Shown here piece after piece: positions 18,453 through 27,854 of a stretch of 64,000 bases of DNA (positions are counted from its first letter, which is position 1; each line of letters opens with the position of its first letter). Below the pieces are notes generated by a model. The model searched no databases, was not told the origin of the DNA, and was given only the letters and a program-made list of their open reading frames with translations. The position numbers were made by a program, and so were the translations under genes. Source of the DNA: G963662655 sp963666875 (GTDB lineage Bacteria > Cloacimonadota > Cloacimonadia > Cloacimonadales > JAIOQZ01); the NCBI GenBank assembly GCA_963666875.2, contig CAXXPU010000003.1, positions 7,719 to 71,718 on the forward strand, written 5' to 3'.

Positions 18453-19133
18453 ATGAGCTTGCATGAAAGAATTGAACAGGTAAAAAAAGAAATCGACAAA
18501 GCGGCAGCCGGGCGAATGGTCACACTGGTGGCGGTCACCAAGAACCACGATGCCGGAGCTATCCGCGAAGCGCTCGATCTGGGCATCGATGTAATCGGTG
18601 AAAATCGGGTTCAGGAAGCGGAACGAAAGCTTCCCTTACTGAAGGGCAAGTACCGCGAATTTCATTTCATCGGACACCTGCAAAGCAATAAAATCCGAAA
18701 GCTCCTTGCGCTCAAACCGACCCTGATTCACTCGATCGACAAGTATTCCACCGCCGAGAAACTGGACCAGATTCTGCAAGAGATGGATCGCGACCAGGAC
18801 GTCCTGGTCGAGGTGAACACATCCGGCGAGGACTCGAAGGAAGGCATCGAGCCAAGCGACCTGCTTCCGCTTATCCGAAAGATGACAACCCTGAAACGGG
18901 TACATGTCCGCGGTCTGATGACGATCGCTCCTTATGCCGATGATGAGAAACGCGTTCGCGCCAGCTTTCGAATGCTTCGCGAGCTGTCCGATGCCGTGAA
19001 AGATATCCCCGGTGTCGAAATGAGACACCTTTCCATGGGAATGACCCACGATTTTACCATTGCGATCGAAGAAGGCGCCACGCTCGTGCGAATCGGCACC
19101 GCGATCTTCGGCGCAAGAAATTATACGGAGTAA
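18453..19133 (+). CDS. yggS: YggS/PROSC family pyridoxal-phosphate homeostasis protein
   Basis: 226 residues, AGGGAG ribosome site. The family signature is complete: LVAVTKNHDAGAI with the PLP lysine, GENRVQEAERK, FHFIGHLQSNKIRKL, VHVRGLMTIAPYADD, LSMGMTHDFTIAIEEGATLVRIGTAIFG. The protein binds PLP without known catalysis and keeps free PLP in balance. In many bacteria it lies near envelope or division genes; here it heads a tightly packed run that continues with a PlsY-like protein 3 bases downstream. TTGACA at 18400-18405 is a possible -35 but no good -10 follows. Confidence 0.93.
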   Translation: MSLHERIEQVKKEIDKAAAGRMVTLVAVTKNHDAGAIREALDLGIDVIGENRVQEAERKLPLLKGKYREFHFIGHLQSNKIRKLLALKPTLIHSIDKYSTAEKLDQILQEMDRDQDVLVEVNTSGEDSKEGIEPSDLLPLIRKMTTLKRVHVRGLMTIAPYADDEKRVRASFRMLRELSDAVKDIPGVEMRHLSMGMTHDFTIAIEEGATLVRIGTAIFGARNYTE

Positions 19134-19136
19134 TGA

Positions 19137-19784
19137 ATGACAAACGTAGTTCTGCCGATCCTGCTCATTGTCTTGTCGTACCTCTTCGGGTGCTTCTCGA
19201 CGGCGAGGATCGTCGCAAAAACATTCAAGAATCTGAAAATCACCAAAGTCGGCACCGGACATCCGGACACCGCCAACATTTATTGCAATGTGAGTAAAGT
19301 ACTGGGTATTTTCGTGGGGCTCCTGGACGTGACAAAGATGTATTTCTTTCTTGTCTTTCTGTATTACGCAATGTCATTCTTGCAGCTACCGTTTGCTCAT
19401 TATCGCTGGCTGCTGCTCTTCGGAGCCATGACGATTATCGGACACTGTATGCCGGTTACCAGGCGATTCAAAGGCGGAAGAGGAACCTTCACCTATCTCG
19501 GATACATCGCCTTCTTCGCGTTCTGGCCCATGGTCGTCGCATCCTTCATCGCACTCATTATTGTCTGGAAATTCAAGCAGGTGCGTTTTTCGCAATATAT
19601 GGTCGTGCTATTGCCGATCCTGCTGGTGTATATTTCCAACATGTTCGTTGCAAGAAGCCACGGTTTCGTTTTTCCCAATTTCGCAATTATATCTCCCTCT
19701 CCGAACTTCGCTTACTTCTGCTTCAGCGCCATCCTGATGGGCGTCTTGAACCTGGTTCTTTCCAAACGACTCGGGGAAATCTGA
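19137..19784 (+). CDS. PlsY-like glycerol-3-phosphate acyltransferase family membrane protein
   Basis: 215 residues with five or six membrane helices. The three PlsY loops can be seen in altered form: LFGCFSTARIVAK (motif 1), VGTGHPDTANIYCNVSK (motif 2, normally GSGN.GATN) and IGHCMPVTRRFKGGRGTFTYLG (motif 3, normally GH..P....FKGGKGVAT). True PlsY moves acyl groups from acyl-phosphate to glycerol-3-phosphate at the inner membrane. The changes in motif 2 (N to H, GA to DT) mean the substrate could differ, so I leave the symbol out. It ends 1 base before a GNAT protein. Confidence 0.75.
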   Translation: MTNVVLPILLIVLSYLFGCFSTARIVAKTFKNLKITKVGTGHPDTANIYCNVSKVLGIFVGLLDVTKMYFFLVFLYYAMSFLQLPFAHYRWLLLFGAMTIIGHCMPVTRRFKGGRGTFTYLGYIAFFAFWPMVVASFIALIIVWKFKQVRFSQYMVVLLPILLVYISNMFVARSHGFVFPNFAIISPSPNFAYFCFSAILMGVLNLVLSKRLGEI

Positions 19785-19785
19785 C

Positions 19786-20898
19786 ATGTCGATCCAGATC
19801 GTGCCGGTAACCACATCAAAGCAGCTCATGCAGTTTATCAAGCTACCGTTTCGTCTGTACAAAGACGACTCGAACTGGGTTCCGCCGCTCATCATGGATC
19901 AGAAGAACTTCTTCAACCCGAATAAGAATCCCTACTACGAGCACTCGGAAGCCCAGTTGTTCCTTGCGATGAAGGATGGGATACCGGTCGGACGCATCAG
20001 CGCTCAGACCAACACGCAGCACAACAAGGAACACAACGACAAGGTCGGATTTTTCGGCTTCTATGAGTCGGAGAACGACCCGGAGATTGCGAGACTCCTT
20101 CTCGATACTGCGGAGAAATGGCTGCGCAGAAAAGGCTGCGATACCGCGCGGGGGCCCATGAATTTCTCGGTCAACGACGAATGCGGTCTTCTGATCGACG
20201 GCTTCGACACGCCGCCCTTCATTATGATGCCGCATCACCATCCGTGGTATCAGCGACTCATCACCGGCTGCGGCTACGAAAAGGTGATGGATCTGTACGC
20301 CTGGCACCTCCACGACGAAGTGATGAACGAGCGCTTGGAGAAGTTCGCCGATCGCGCGATGAAACGCGGCGGATTCACCGTACGGGAGATAGACAGGAAA
20401 AACCTCAAGCGCGATATCGAGATGGTCTTCAAGCTTTACACCAAGGCCTGGGAATACAACTGGGGCTTCGTACCCATGACGCGCGCGGAATTCGACCATA
20501 CCGTGAAAGCGCTGCTGCCGGTAGTCGATACGAGCATGGCGTTCATCGCCGAGATCGACGGCAATCCGGTGGGATTCTCCGTCGCATTGCCGGACTACAA
20601 CTTCGTCCTGAAGAAGATGAACGGACGTGTCTTCCCCTTCGGCATATTCAAAGCGCTCTACTACAAGAATAAAATCCGCCGGGCGCGAATCCTTACGCTC
20701 GGAATCATCAAGGAATATCAGAAGCGCGGAATCGACGCCGTGTTTCATTACATGACCTACAAGAACGGTCAGGCGAAGGGCTACTACGACGGCGAACTCT
20801 CCTGGATTCTGGAGACGAACACCGTGATGAATCAGGCAGCCGCCAAGCTGGGCGCAACCATCCACAAGACCTACAGGATATTCGAAAAGAGCCTATGA
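19786..20898 (+). CDS. GNAT-fold N-acyltransferase-like protein
   Basis: 370 residues, soluble. The N-terminal part (FIKLPFRLYKDDSNWVPPL, FLAMKDGIPVGRISAQ, EKWLRRKGCDTARGPMNFSVNDECG) and a second half with AFIAEIDGNPVGFSVALPDYN and LGIIKEYQKRGIDAVFHYM look like two GNAT halves; the last carries a Q/R-x-x-G-x-A-like acyl-CoA loop (KEYQKRGID). This large GNAT type occurs in many Gram-negatives without an assigned substrate. Its stop overlaps the start of the PorV-like gene (ATGA), and it sits between a PlsY-like acyltransferase and envelope proteins, so an acyl transfer onto a lipid or envelope component is conceivable. Confidence 0.75.
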   Translation: MSIQIVPVTTSKQLMQFIKLPFRLYKDDSNWVPPLIMDQKNFFNPNKNPYYEHSEAQLFLAMKDGIPVGRISAQTNTQHNKEHNDKVGFFGFYESENDPEIARLLLDTAEKWLRRKGCDTARGPMNFSVNDECGLLIDGFDTPPFIMMPHHHPWYQRLITGCGYEKVMDLYAWHLHDEVMNERLEKFADRAMKRGGFTVREIDRKNLKRDIEMVFKLYTKAWEYNWGFVPMTRAEFDHTVKALLPVVDTSMAFIAEIDGNPVGFSVALPDYNFVLKKMNGRVFPFGIFKALYYKNKIRRARILTLGIIKEYQKRGIDAVFHYMTYKNGQAKGYYDGELSWILETNTVMNQAAAKLGATIHKTYRIFEKSL

Positions 20899-21914
20899 AA
20901 CAAACACTACTCATTCTGATCCTGCTAATTTCTACCGCCGCTTTCTGCGATGAATTCCCCGATGGAACCTACGATTTTCACATCCCGGAACGACAGGTCT
21001 CCGGTATCGTATCCTCTTTCGGAGCTTTGAGCGTCACTTATTCGGACGAACCGGGACTCGTTTACAACAACCCCGCGCTGCTGGCATACGCGAAGCAAGG
21101 CGTTATCGGAACCGTTCTCAAAGTCGATTCGGATGAAAAAAAATCGTTCTCCGAAATGATCAAGTTCAACAGCATGTTTAAATCGGCACGATTCGATTAC
21201 CTGACCATCATCGGTGAAAGTTCCGGCTTCGCATACTACCCGCTGCATCGTGAATACCAAAACGATATATGGGAAGACGACGACGATTTGACGCATCGTA
21301 CGTACAAGGACTACAAGCTGGATACATTCCATCTCGGCGTCGGCGAGATCAAGAACAAGGTCGCTTGGGGTATCGGCATGAAATACCACACCGGAAGCCT
21401 TACCTACCTCACGGAGACTCTCCAGGACAGCGTGTGGGTGCGCAACGATTTTACCAAGGACGATATCGACGGCTTCTCGTTCGATCTCGGGATGCTATAC
21501 AATTACAACTACTTCCGGATCGGCTTCGCGCTGTACGATTTCTATTCGCACCTCTACTGGAGAAAGCACAGCAATCAGGTATTGCAGCAACGCGCCGCGC
21601 TTGGTTTGCAGGTGGGAAACAGCGCATACAAGCTGCTCATCAGCGGACAAATGAAACTGGATAAAAAACCGGATCCGACGTATCACATCGGGCTGGAACG
21701 CGGATTTTCCTTCAGCGAAAACGAAAAGGTGCCCAACTCTTTCTTCCTTCGCTTCGGATGCTTCAGCGAGCAGTACGACAATGAGGACAATGTCTTCCAG
21801 AGTTGGGGTTTCGGTTACTACTACCAGATGATCCGGTTCGATTTCTCCATGCTGACTCACGGTTTCAAAGGAAACACCAGCCGCTACCAGCTCAGCATGT
21901 CAATGGGGCTGTAG
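20895..21914 (+). CDS. PorV/PorQ-like outer-membrane beta-barrel protein
   Basis: 339 residues: signal peptide (MKQTLLILILLISTAAFC/D), then an N-terminal segment with LSVTYSDEPGLVYNNPALLAYA, the typical start of PorV/PorQ/UPF0164 barrels, followed by amphipathic strands to a C-terminal aromatic/hydrophobic strand (YQLSMSMGL). PorV shuttles type IX cargo to the cell surface; which member this is cannot be settled here. Overlaps the GNAT gene by 4 bases and abuts the vWA gene directly. Confidence 0.75.
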   Translation: MKQTLLILILLISTAAFCDEFPDGTYDFHIPERQVSGIVSSFGALSVTYSDEPGLVYNNPALLAYAKQGVIGTVLKVDSDEKKSFSEMIKFNSMFKSARFDYLTIIGESSGFAYYPLHREYQNDIWEDDDDLTHRTYKDYKLDTFHLGVGEIKNKVAWGIGMKYHTGSLTYLTETLQDSVWVRNDFTKDDIDGFSFDLGMLYNYNYFRIGFALYDFYSHLYWRKHSNQVLQQRAALGLQVGNSAYKLLISGQMKLDKKPDPTYHIGLERGFSFSENEKVPNSFFLRFGCFSEQYDNEDNVFQSWGFGYYYQMIRFDFSMLTHGFKGNTSRYQLSMSMGL

Positions 21915-23807
21915 ATGCTCCAGTTCCTGAACTCCGGATTCCTCTTTCTCGCCGCCGCGGCAGCGATCCCGATCCTGATTCACCTCTTCGCCCGACGTCG
22001 CCCGCAGGTGATTGTGTTCAGCAGCATCCGGCACATCAAGAACAGCATGCAGAAGCAGAACCGGCGTATCAACCTGAAAAACCTGCTGCTCCTGCTTATC
22101 CGAACGTTCATCATCCTCTTTACCGTCATGGCGCTGGCGAGGCCCACGCTGAAACTCGGTTTCCTGAAGAGCAGTACGCGACATCCACGTACCGCGGTCG
22201 CCATCATTCTGGACAACTCCTATTCCATGGAATATCTGGTGGATACCGGCACAGCGCTCGATATCGCGAAGAAACAAGCGCTTCAGGCCGGAAGCATGCT
22301 CAACGAAAACGATTACACCGTCCTACTGACCCTCGATTCGCAGTGGAACCGCATCAACAGCTATCTTAAGAGCGGCGGTCCGGACGAAAAACTTATACAG
22401 AGTATTGAAATTTCACCGACGATCGTCTCGCCCGAAAGCGCGATGGAACGCGCGGAAGAACAGCTCCGCGAATCGCAACTACCCAATCGCGAGATATGGT
22501 TATTCACCGATCGGCAACTTCAGCAATACCCGGAAACGACAGAAACGCCGCTGTTCGTGATCCGCATCGGCGACTACGATTCGCAGAACAACCTGAGCTG
22601 CCAGAACGCGGAACTGCGCGTCGAGCTGGTCGATCGCTCGATCGAACACGAAATCCGGTTCGACGTGGTGAATCACTCCGCGATGGATCAAACCGGCATC
22701 ATCTGCCAGCTCAATCTCGATGGTCGAACCGCCCAGGAGCAGGCGATCGACGTAGCGTCCATGCAGACGAAGAACGCGATGTTCGAGGTCGCTCTCGAAC
22801 AACCCGGCTGGCACAACGGCTTTGTATCCGTGAAAAACGAACGACTCCTCTACGACAACCGTAGCTGGTTCGCGTTTTATTACAAACCCGATCCGGCTGT
22901 CGCGATCCTTTCCGACGCACCCGCCTTACCGCTGGCGCTGCGATCGATCCTGGACGTCTATTCGAAGAAGATCGATTTTCTGCCGGACAATATCGACACC
23001 GGAGACCTGGCGCCGTACGACGCGGTTCTCGTCTATCGCAAAGCCTGGTCGCCCCGCCTCGACTTCCTCTTGCAGGGCGCTTCCGCAAAGCTGCTCTTTA
23101 TTGCCGATTCACTCATGTCCGACGACTGGAAGACTTTTACCAGTATTGAACTCACGGAGTATCACCACGGCTCCGCGCGCACCATCGATCAGGTCAGCGC
23201 ATTTCATCCGGTCACGTCCGTGTTCGATCGGGACAAGCTGCATCGCACGCAGATCGACGGCTTCTGGGAATCGCGAACGAACGATTTTCACGGCGACATC
23301 CTCATGCAGACCGGCAATTCGCCGCTGGCAGTCTCCACCGAAGCGGGACTGTTCTGGCTGTTCGATCCAGCAGATCTCGCCAATCCTTTCCTGCTCGATT
23401 CCGCCTTCCCGGTTTTCGCCTATCGCTGCCTGCAAGTCCAATCGACAAGCGGCATGCTGCAAAGCGACCTGCGCGTTGGAGACCTCCTGCCGCAGAACCA
23501 CCGCCAAATCCAGCAGCCGGACGGATCGCAGATACGTAGCGGAATCCTTACCCAGCCCGGTATTTATCGAGACACGGAAAACGGCTCGCAACTCGCGGTC
23601 AATCTGCGCTACGATGAGAGCCGCTTCCAGCTCGCGCCGGAAAAGGGAAGGAACATCTTCTGGCTGAGCGAAAACTGGCAAAGCGAAATCCTGCAATCGC
23701 GCTACGGATTCGAGCTTTGGAAATACCTGCTCCTCGCGGCACTCGTGCTCTTCATCCTCGAGATGCTGCTGGTGCGCAGCATGGAACGCTCCGGAGATAC
23801 AAAATGA
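21915..23807 (+). CDS. BatA-like membrane protein with vWA domain
   Basis: 630 residues. Residues 1-80 are the aerotolerance-regulator N-terminal domain: helix 1 FLNSGFLFLAAAAAIPILIHLFARRRP, the IRHIKNSMQKQNRRINLKNLLLLLIRT segment, helix 2. A vWA domain follows with a MIDAS DNSYSM motif (near 103) and LFTD. A ~300-residue periplasmic region precedes a C-terminal helix (YLLLAALVLFILEMLLVRSM). Bat-type proteins work beside MoxR ATPases in envelope stress or metal-centre assembly; no MoxR gene is nearby. It starts on the base after the barrel gene's stop and overlaps the radical SAM gene by 4 bases. Confidence 0.85.
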   Translation: MLQFLNSGFLFLAAAAAIPILIHLFARRRPQVIVFSSIRHIKNSMQKQNRRINLKNLLLLLIRTFIILFTVMALARPTLKLGFLKSSTRHPRTAVAIILDNSYSMEYLVDTGTALDIAKKQALQAGSMLNENDYTVLLTLDSQWNRINSYLKSGGPDEKLIQSIEISPTIVSPESAMERAEEQLRESQLPNREIWLFTDRQLQQYPETTETPLFVIRIGDYDSQNNLSCQNAELRVELVDRSIEHEIRFDVVNHSAMDQTGIICQLNLDGRTAQEQAIDVASMQTKNAMFEVALEQPGWHNGFVSVKNERLLYDNRSWFAFYYKPDPAVAILSDAPALPLALRSILDVYSKKIDFLPDNIDTGDLAPYDAVLVYRKAWSPRLDFLLQGASAKLLFIADSLMSDDWKTFTSIELTEYHHGSARTIDQVSAFHPVTSVFDRDKLHRTQIDGFWESRTNDFHGDILMQTGNSPLAVSTEAGLFWLFDPADLANPFLLDSAFPVFAYRCLQVQSTSGMLQSDLRVGDLLPQNHRQIQQPDGSQIRSGILTQPGIYRDTENGSQLAVNLRYDESRFQLAPEKGRNIFWLSENWQSEILQSRYGFELWKYLLLAALVLFILEMLLVRSMERSGDTK

Positions 23808-24838
23808 TTTTGAAAGAATATATCAACGCCGTGAAGAAGACTTACACCCCATCGCGACTCGGCAACCTGATCGCGGCATTCGCCGCCTACGGCGCTTCGC
23901 TGATCTTCCGCAAGCCGATCGTGTGGGGACTCCCACCCTTTCTGATGCTCGAACCGACCAACAGTTGCAACCTGAAATGCCCCATGTGCCCGTCTGGTAA
24001 CGGCACTCTGAAAAGGCCCAAAGGTTTCATGGACTTCGAGCTCTACAAGAAGATAATCGACGAAATCCAGGGAAGAACCAGCCTGATCTGTTTCTGGAAC
24101 CAGGGTGAGCCTTTTTTGCATCCGCGTATCATCGACATGATCCGGTACGCCTCGGACAAAGGCATCTTCACTCAAATATCAACCAACGCCAACATTATGC
24201 CCGACGTGGACGACCTGGTGCGCTCCGGTCTCGATTCGCTGATCGTGTCGCTGGACGGCGCGCAGCAGGAGACCTACAACCGCTACCGGGTAAACGGCGA
24301 CTTCGACAAGGTAATCGAGAACGCCCGAAAGCTGATCGAGGCGAAGAAGCGCTTGAAATCAGCCACACCGGTGATCAAATGGCAATTCATCGTGATGAAG
24401 CACAACGAGCACGAGATCGATCTTATTCGCGACCTCTCGACAAACCTCGGCGTCGATCAATTGATCCTCAAGACGGTGCAGGTCTATACGAAGGACGATA
24501 TTCGCGACTTCATGCCCGAGAATCCGAAATACCGGCGATACAAAGTCGATGGCGACCACTTCGAGCTGAAGCACGAGGTGAAGAACCGCTGCCGCCGCAT
24601 CTGGAGCAATCCGGTGATCAACTGGGACGGCGAGATGGCGGTCTGCTGCTTCGATAAAGACGTCGATTTCCCGGTAGGCAACGTGAAGGATCGACGCATC
24701 GCGGATATTTGGACGGGCAAGGCATTCAACCGCATGCGGCAATTGATCTTGAAAAATCGTAAGAAAATCCCGATGTGCCTGAATTGCGGTGAAGGCGTTA
24801 AACTGAAGATCAGCGAAAACCGTGTCCAATCCGAATAA
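23804..24838 (+). CDS. Radical SAM/SPASM protein
   Basis: 344 residues from ATG 23804 (ATGA overlap with the vWA gene); the open frame extends upstream but without support. N-terminal hydrophobic segment (LIAAFAAYGASLIF), then LMLEPTNSCNLKCPMCPSGNG with the radical SAM cysteines C55, C59 and C62. The barrel carries FWNQGEPFLHP, QISTNANI and IVSLDGAQQETYNRYR. The C-terminal SPASM-type region (NWDGEMAVCCFDKDVDFPVGN...MCLNCGEG) has about four Cys for an auxiliary cluster. Substrates of this group are peptides or small molecules. The last place in an envelope-protein operon suggests modification of an exported or membrane-linked product; this is inference. Confidence 0.88.
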   Translation: MILKEYINAVKKTYTPSRLGNLIAAFAAYGASLIFRKPIVWGLPPFLMLEPTNSCNLKCPMCPSGNGTLKRPKGFMDFELYKKIIDEIQGRTSLICFWNQGEPFLHPRIIDMIRYASDKGIFTQISTNANIMPDVDDLVRSGLDSLIVSLDGAQQETYNRYRVNGDFDKVIENARKLIEAKKRLKSATPVIKWQFIVMKHNEHEIDLIRDLSTNLGVDQLILKTVQVYTKDDIRDFMPENPKYRRYKVDGDHFELKHEVKNRCRRIWSNPVINWDGEMAVCCFDKDVDFPVGNVKDRRIADIWTGKAFNRMRQLILKNRKKIPMCLNCGEGVKLKISENRVQSE

Positions 24839-24840
24839 CC

Positions 24841-24870
24841 TTGACGATATTCGTGTTTGTTTGGTAAAAT
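24841..24870 (+). promoter_or_regulatory. Promoter of the small lipoprotein gene
   Basis: TTGACG at 24841-24846, 18 bases, TAAAAT at 24865-24870, 30 bases ahead of the ATG at 24900, which follows AGGAGG. Confidence 0.55.
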
Positions 24871-24899
24871 AACATTAAATACCATCCAGGAGGTTCTCG

Positions 24900-25253
24900 A
24901 TGACACGTTTAATTTACGCATTGATAATAACTTCACTAATATTTTTAGCAGGATGCGAGCTGTCAAAATATAGCAAAACCGAAGTAATCGAGTTTGTTAA
25001 ATCGTACGGAGACAATTACCGCAGACTCGGCAACGAGCTGAAGAGCGAGCAGGACATTGTCACGCCGTCCGGCTCGAATTCCGAAATGAAATGGAAGCTC
25101 TCGCACAAGGGTAAAGATTTATTTCGTGTTCGAGTCATCATCCTTGTCGATGACATCGAACAGAGTGAACTCGAATTTGAAGTCGATATGCGCAACAAGA
25201 CCATAACCGGGCTGAATGAACTGGCGGAGAAGGTCATGCGCAAATTCGACTGA
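24900..25253 (+). CDS. Small lipoprotein, unknown
   Basis: 117 residues. The signal peptide ends in the lipobox LAGC (residues ~16-19), so Cys19 would be lipidated. The remainder is a mixed alpha/beta domain with a basic-acidic pattern (SKTEVIEFVKSYGDNYRRLG; VIILVDDIEQSELEFEVD). No family is recognised. It has its own promoter and lies 22 bases before lon; any link to Lon is unclear. Confidence 0.75.
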   Translation: MTRLIYALIITSLIFLAGCELSKYSKTEVIEFVKSYGDNYRRLGNELKSEQDIVTPSGSNSEMKWKLSHKGKDLFRVRVIILVDDIEQSELEFEVDMRNKTITGLNELAEKVMRKFD

Positions 25254-25275
25254 AGCATATTGAACGGAGGATTTC

Positions 25276-27624
25276 ATGCCACGCCTGAGACCGGGCACTG
25301 ATCGCTATCTCGAATATCCAGTCATACCGCTGCGCAACGCGCTGATGGTTCCGTATGTAATCACGCCGATCCTGGTGGGTCGAGCCGGATCGCTCGATGC
25401 GCTCGAGCAAGCCTATCTCGGCGACAAGATGGTTGTCTGCGTAACGCAGAAGAACAACCTGCAAAACGAGGACGATCCACCCGCGAAAGACATGTATCGC
25501 TATGGAACCATTTGCACGGTTCTTCAGATTTTCCGCATGCCAGACGGCAATGTGCGGGCGCTGATCGAAGGGCGCCAACGGATAACCGTCCAACGCTTCA
25601 AACGCACGAAGAAGATCATGAAAGCGCAGGTCGTCCCCGCCGGATTCATCCCCGGCAACATCGATCAAGAGCAGGAAGCGCTGGTTCGGTCGCTGAAGAA
25701 GTCGTTTCAGGAATACGTACACCTGTCGCGCACCATCCCGGAAGAATCGCTGATTCCGCTTAACGAGATCGAGAAGCCGGAAGAATTTTTCTACTACGTG
25801 CTTACCAACATCGATATCGACCTCAAGACGAAGCAATTCATCTTCGAGATCGACGATTTCCATACAGCCATTGGCGAGCTTTACGAGCTACTGGTGAACG
25901 AGATCGAGATTCTCAAGCTCGAGAAGAATATCGACATCAAGGTCAAGGGTAAGCTCGGGAAGCTTCAGCGCGAATACTATCTGCATGAACAGCTCAAGAT
26001 CATCCACAAGGAGCTGGGCATCTCCGAAGAGGAACAGGAAGACCTGCTCCGCTTCAAGCAGCTTCTGGAAGACACACCCCTGAACGAGGACGCACGAAAA
26101 CACGCGCAAGAGGAAATCAAACGACTCTCGCGCCTGACGCCGCACGCACAGGAATACTCCGTCGTATATCACTATCTCACATGGATCTTCGATCTGCCGT
26201 GGAAGAAACCGGCCCAGACGTCGATCGATATCGGAAAAGCGCGAACCATTCTCGACGAAGACCACTACGGACTCGAGAAGGTGAAGGAGCGCATCCTCGA
26301 ACACCTGGCGGTGATCAAACTGGCAGGAAGCTCGAAGGGGCAGATACTCTGCTTCGTAGGGCCTCCCGGTGTGGGAAAGACATCACTGGGCAAATCGATC
26401 GCGCGCGCCCTGGGCAGGAAATTCGTTCGGCTTTCGCTGGGCGGCGTACGGGACGAAGCCGAGATCCGCGGTCACCGCAGGACCTACATCGGCGCGCTGC
26501 CGGGCGTCATCATCCAGAGCATGAAGAAGGCCGGCACCACCAATCCGCTGATCATGATGGACGAGGTCGATAAGATGAGTGTCGATTTCCGCGGCGATCC
26601 TTCGGCTGCATTGCTGGAAGTGCTCGACGCGGAGCAGAATCACGAGTTCCGCGACCACTACCTCGATTTCAGCTACGATCTTTCCAATGTGCTCTTCATC
26701 ACCACGGCCAACCAGCTTGGACCCATCCCGAAGCCGCTGATCGACCGCATGGAAGTTATTCATATTCCGGGCTATACCCGCATCGAGAAGCTGCATATCG
26801 CCGAACGCCATCTGGTGCCGAAGCAATTCGAACACCACAGCCTGAACGACCATCTCGACCTGCGCTTCGAGAAGAAAGCGCTACAGGATATCATCGAGAA
26901 ATACACGCGCGAGGCAGGCGTCCGCGATCTGGAGCGCAAGGTCTCGACCATCATCCGCAAGGTGATCCGAACCTATCTCGAAAAGACGTCGAAGAAAAAT
27001 TTCGCGATCAAGCCGTCGAACCTCTCGACCTGGCTGGGCGTACCGCATTACCTCTATCCGGAGATAGATCGCGAGCCGCAGGTCGGCATCGTGACCGGAC
27101 TCGCCTGGACAGCGCAGGGCGGCGAAATCCTTCAAGTGGAAGTCATCCGCATGTGCGGCGAAGGCAAGGTCACCCTGACCGGCAAACTAGGCGATGTGAT
27201 GAAGGAATCGGCGCAGGCTGCGTTCAGTTATGCGCGTCTGCATGCCGAAGAACTTGGTATCGAATCCGATTGCCACAAGAAGTGGGATCTGCATCTGCAT
27301 ATCCCGGAAGGCTCCATCCCCAAGGACGGACCTTCTGCCGGCGTCACCATCACCACCGCCATCGTCTCGGCGCTTTCAGGCCTGAAGGTCGATTGCAACC
27401 TCGCCATGACAGGAGAGATTACCCTTTCCGGTAAGGTGCTGCCTATCGGCGGTTTGGAGGAGAAGCTCATCGCCGCGAAGCAAGCCGGGATCAATCGCGT
27501 GATCGTGCCGCGGAAGAACGAACCGCGCATCGGCGAGATCAAATCGGAAGTGCTCAAAGGCATGGAGATCGTCTTCGTCGATCGGATTGAAGAGGTGCTC
27601 GAAATCGCGCTGATCCGTCCATGA
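25276..27624 (+). CDS. lon: ATP-dependent protease Lon
   Basis: 782 residues, the normal LonA length. N-terminal substrate-binding domain (EYPVIPLRNALMVPYVITP), coiled-coil (YYLHEQLKIIHKELG), AAA+ module with Walker A GPPGVGKT at 362-369 and Walker B LIMMDEVDK, then the Ser-Lys protease domain: Ser687 in PKDGPSAGV and Lys730 in GGLEEK. It degrades misfolded and regulatory proteins in the cytoplasm. GGAGG ribosome site. Its stop overlaps the next small gene by 4 bases. Confidence 0.97.
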   Translation: MPRLRPGTDRYLEYPVIPLRNALMVPYVITPILVGRAGSLDALEQAYLGDKMVVCVTQKNNLQNEDDPPAKDMYRYGTICTVLQIFRMPDGNVRALIEGRQRITVQRFKRTKKIMKAQVVPAGFIPGNIDQEQEALVRSLKKSFQEYVHLSRTIPEESLIPLNEIEKPEEFFYYVLTNIDIDLKTKQFIFEIDDFHTAIGELYELLVNEIEILKLEKNIDIKVKGKLGKLQREYYLHEQLKIIHKELGISEEEQEDLLRFKQLLEDTPLNEDARKHAQEEIKRLSRLTPHAQEYSVVYHYLTWIFDLPWKKPAQTSIDIGKARTILDEDHYGLEKVKERILEHLAVIKLAGSSKGQILCFVGPPGVGKTSLGKSIARALGRKFVRLSLGGVRDEAEIRGHRRTYIGALPGVIIQSMKKAGTTNPLIMMDEVDKMSVDFRGDPSAALLEVLDAEQNHEFRDHYLDFSYDLSNVLFITTANQLGPIPKPLIDRMEVIHIPGYTRIEKLHIAERHLVPKQFEHHSLNDHLDLRFEKKALQDIIEKYTREAGVRDLERKVSTIIRKVIRTYLEKTSKKNFAIKPSNLSTWLGVPHYLYPEIDREPQVGIVTGLAWTAQGGEILQVEVIRMCGEGKVTLTGKLGDVMKESAQAAFSYARLHAEELGIESDCHKKWDLHLHIPEGSIPKDGPSAGVTITTAIVSALSGLKVDCNLAMTGEITLSGKVLPIGGLEEKLIAAKQAGINRVIVPRKNEPRIGEIKSEVLKGMEIVFVDRIEEVLEIALIRP

Positions 27625-27854
27625 ACTGCGTAGAGGAAACCCGCCTTTCCGACGGCTCTTTGAGACTGCTGCTGGACATCGAGCCGCATCGGTTCGTGAC
27701 GGTCGGATTCATCCTCGAATCGATGGAGGGATTCTGCATCTATACCACTGTACGAAGGGATGACAGGCAGTTCTTGCAGATCAATGTTCCACCGGATTTC
27801 ATCGCGCAGGTGAGTGGGTTATTGCAGGATATCGAAAGTTATCTCGAATGCTGA
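27621..27854 (+). CDS. DUF4911-like small protein
   Basis: 77 residues, ATGA overlap with lon. The pattern RFVTVGFILESMEGFCIYTTVRRD, then QINVPPDF and a C-terminal helix, matches the small DUF4911 family (F.LE...G...TT.D/R....I..PP). Function unknown. It ends exactly at the base before the converging receiver gene's stop codon. Co-translation with Lon may be only positional. Confidence 0.65.
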   Translation: MNCVEETRLSDGSLRLLLDIEPHRFVTVGFILESMEGFCIYTTVRRDDRQFLQINVPPDFIAQVSGLLQDIESYLEC

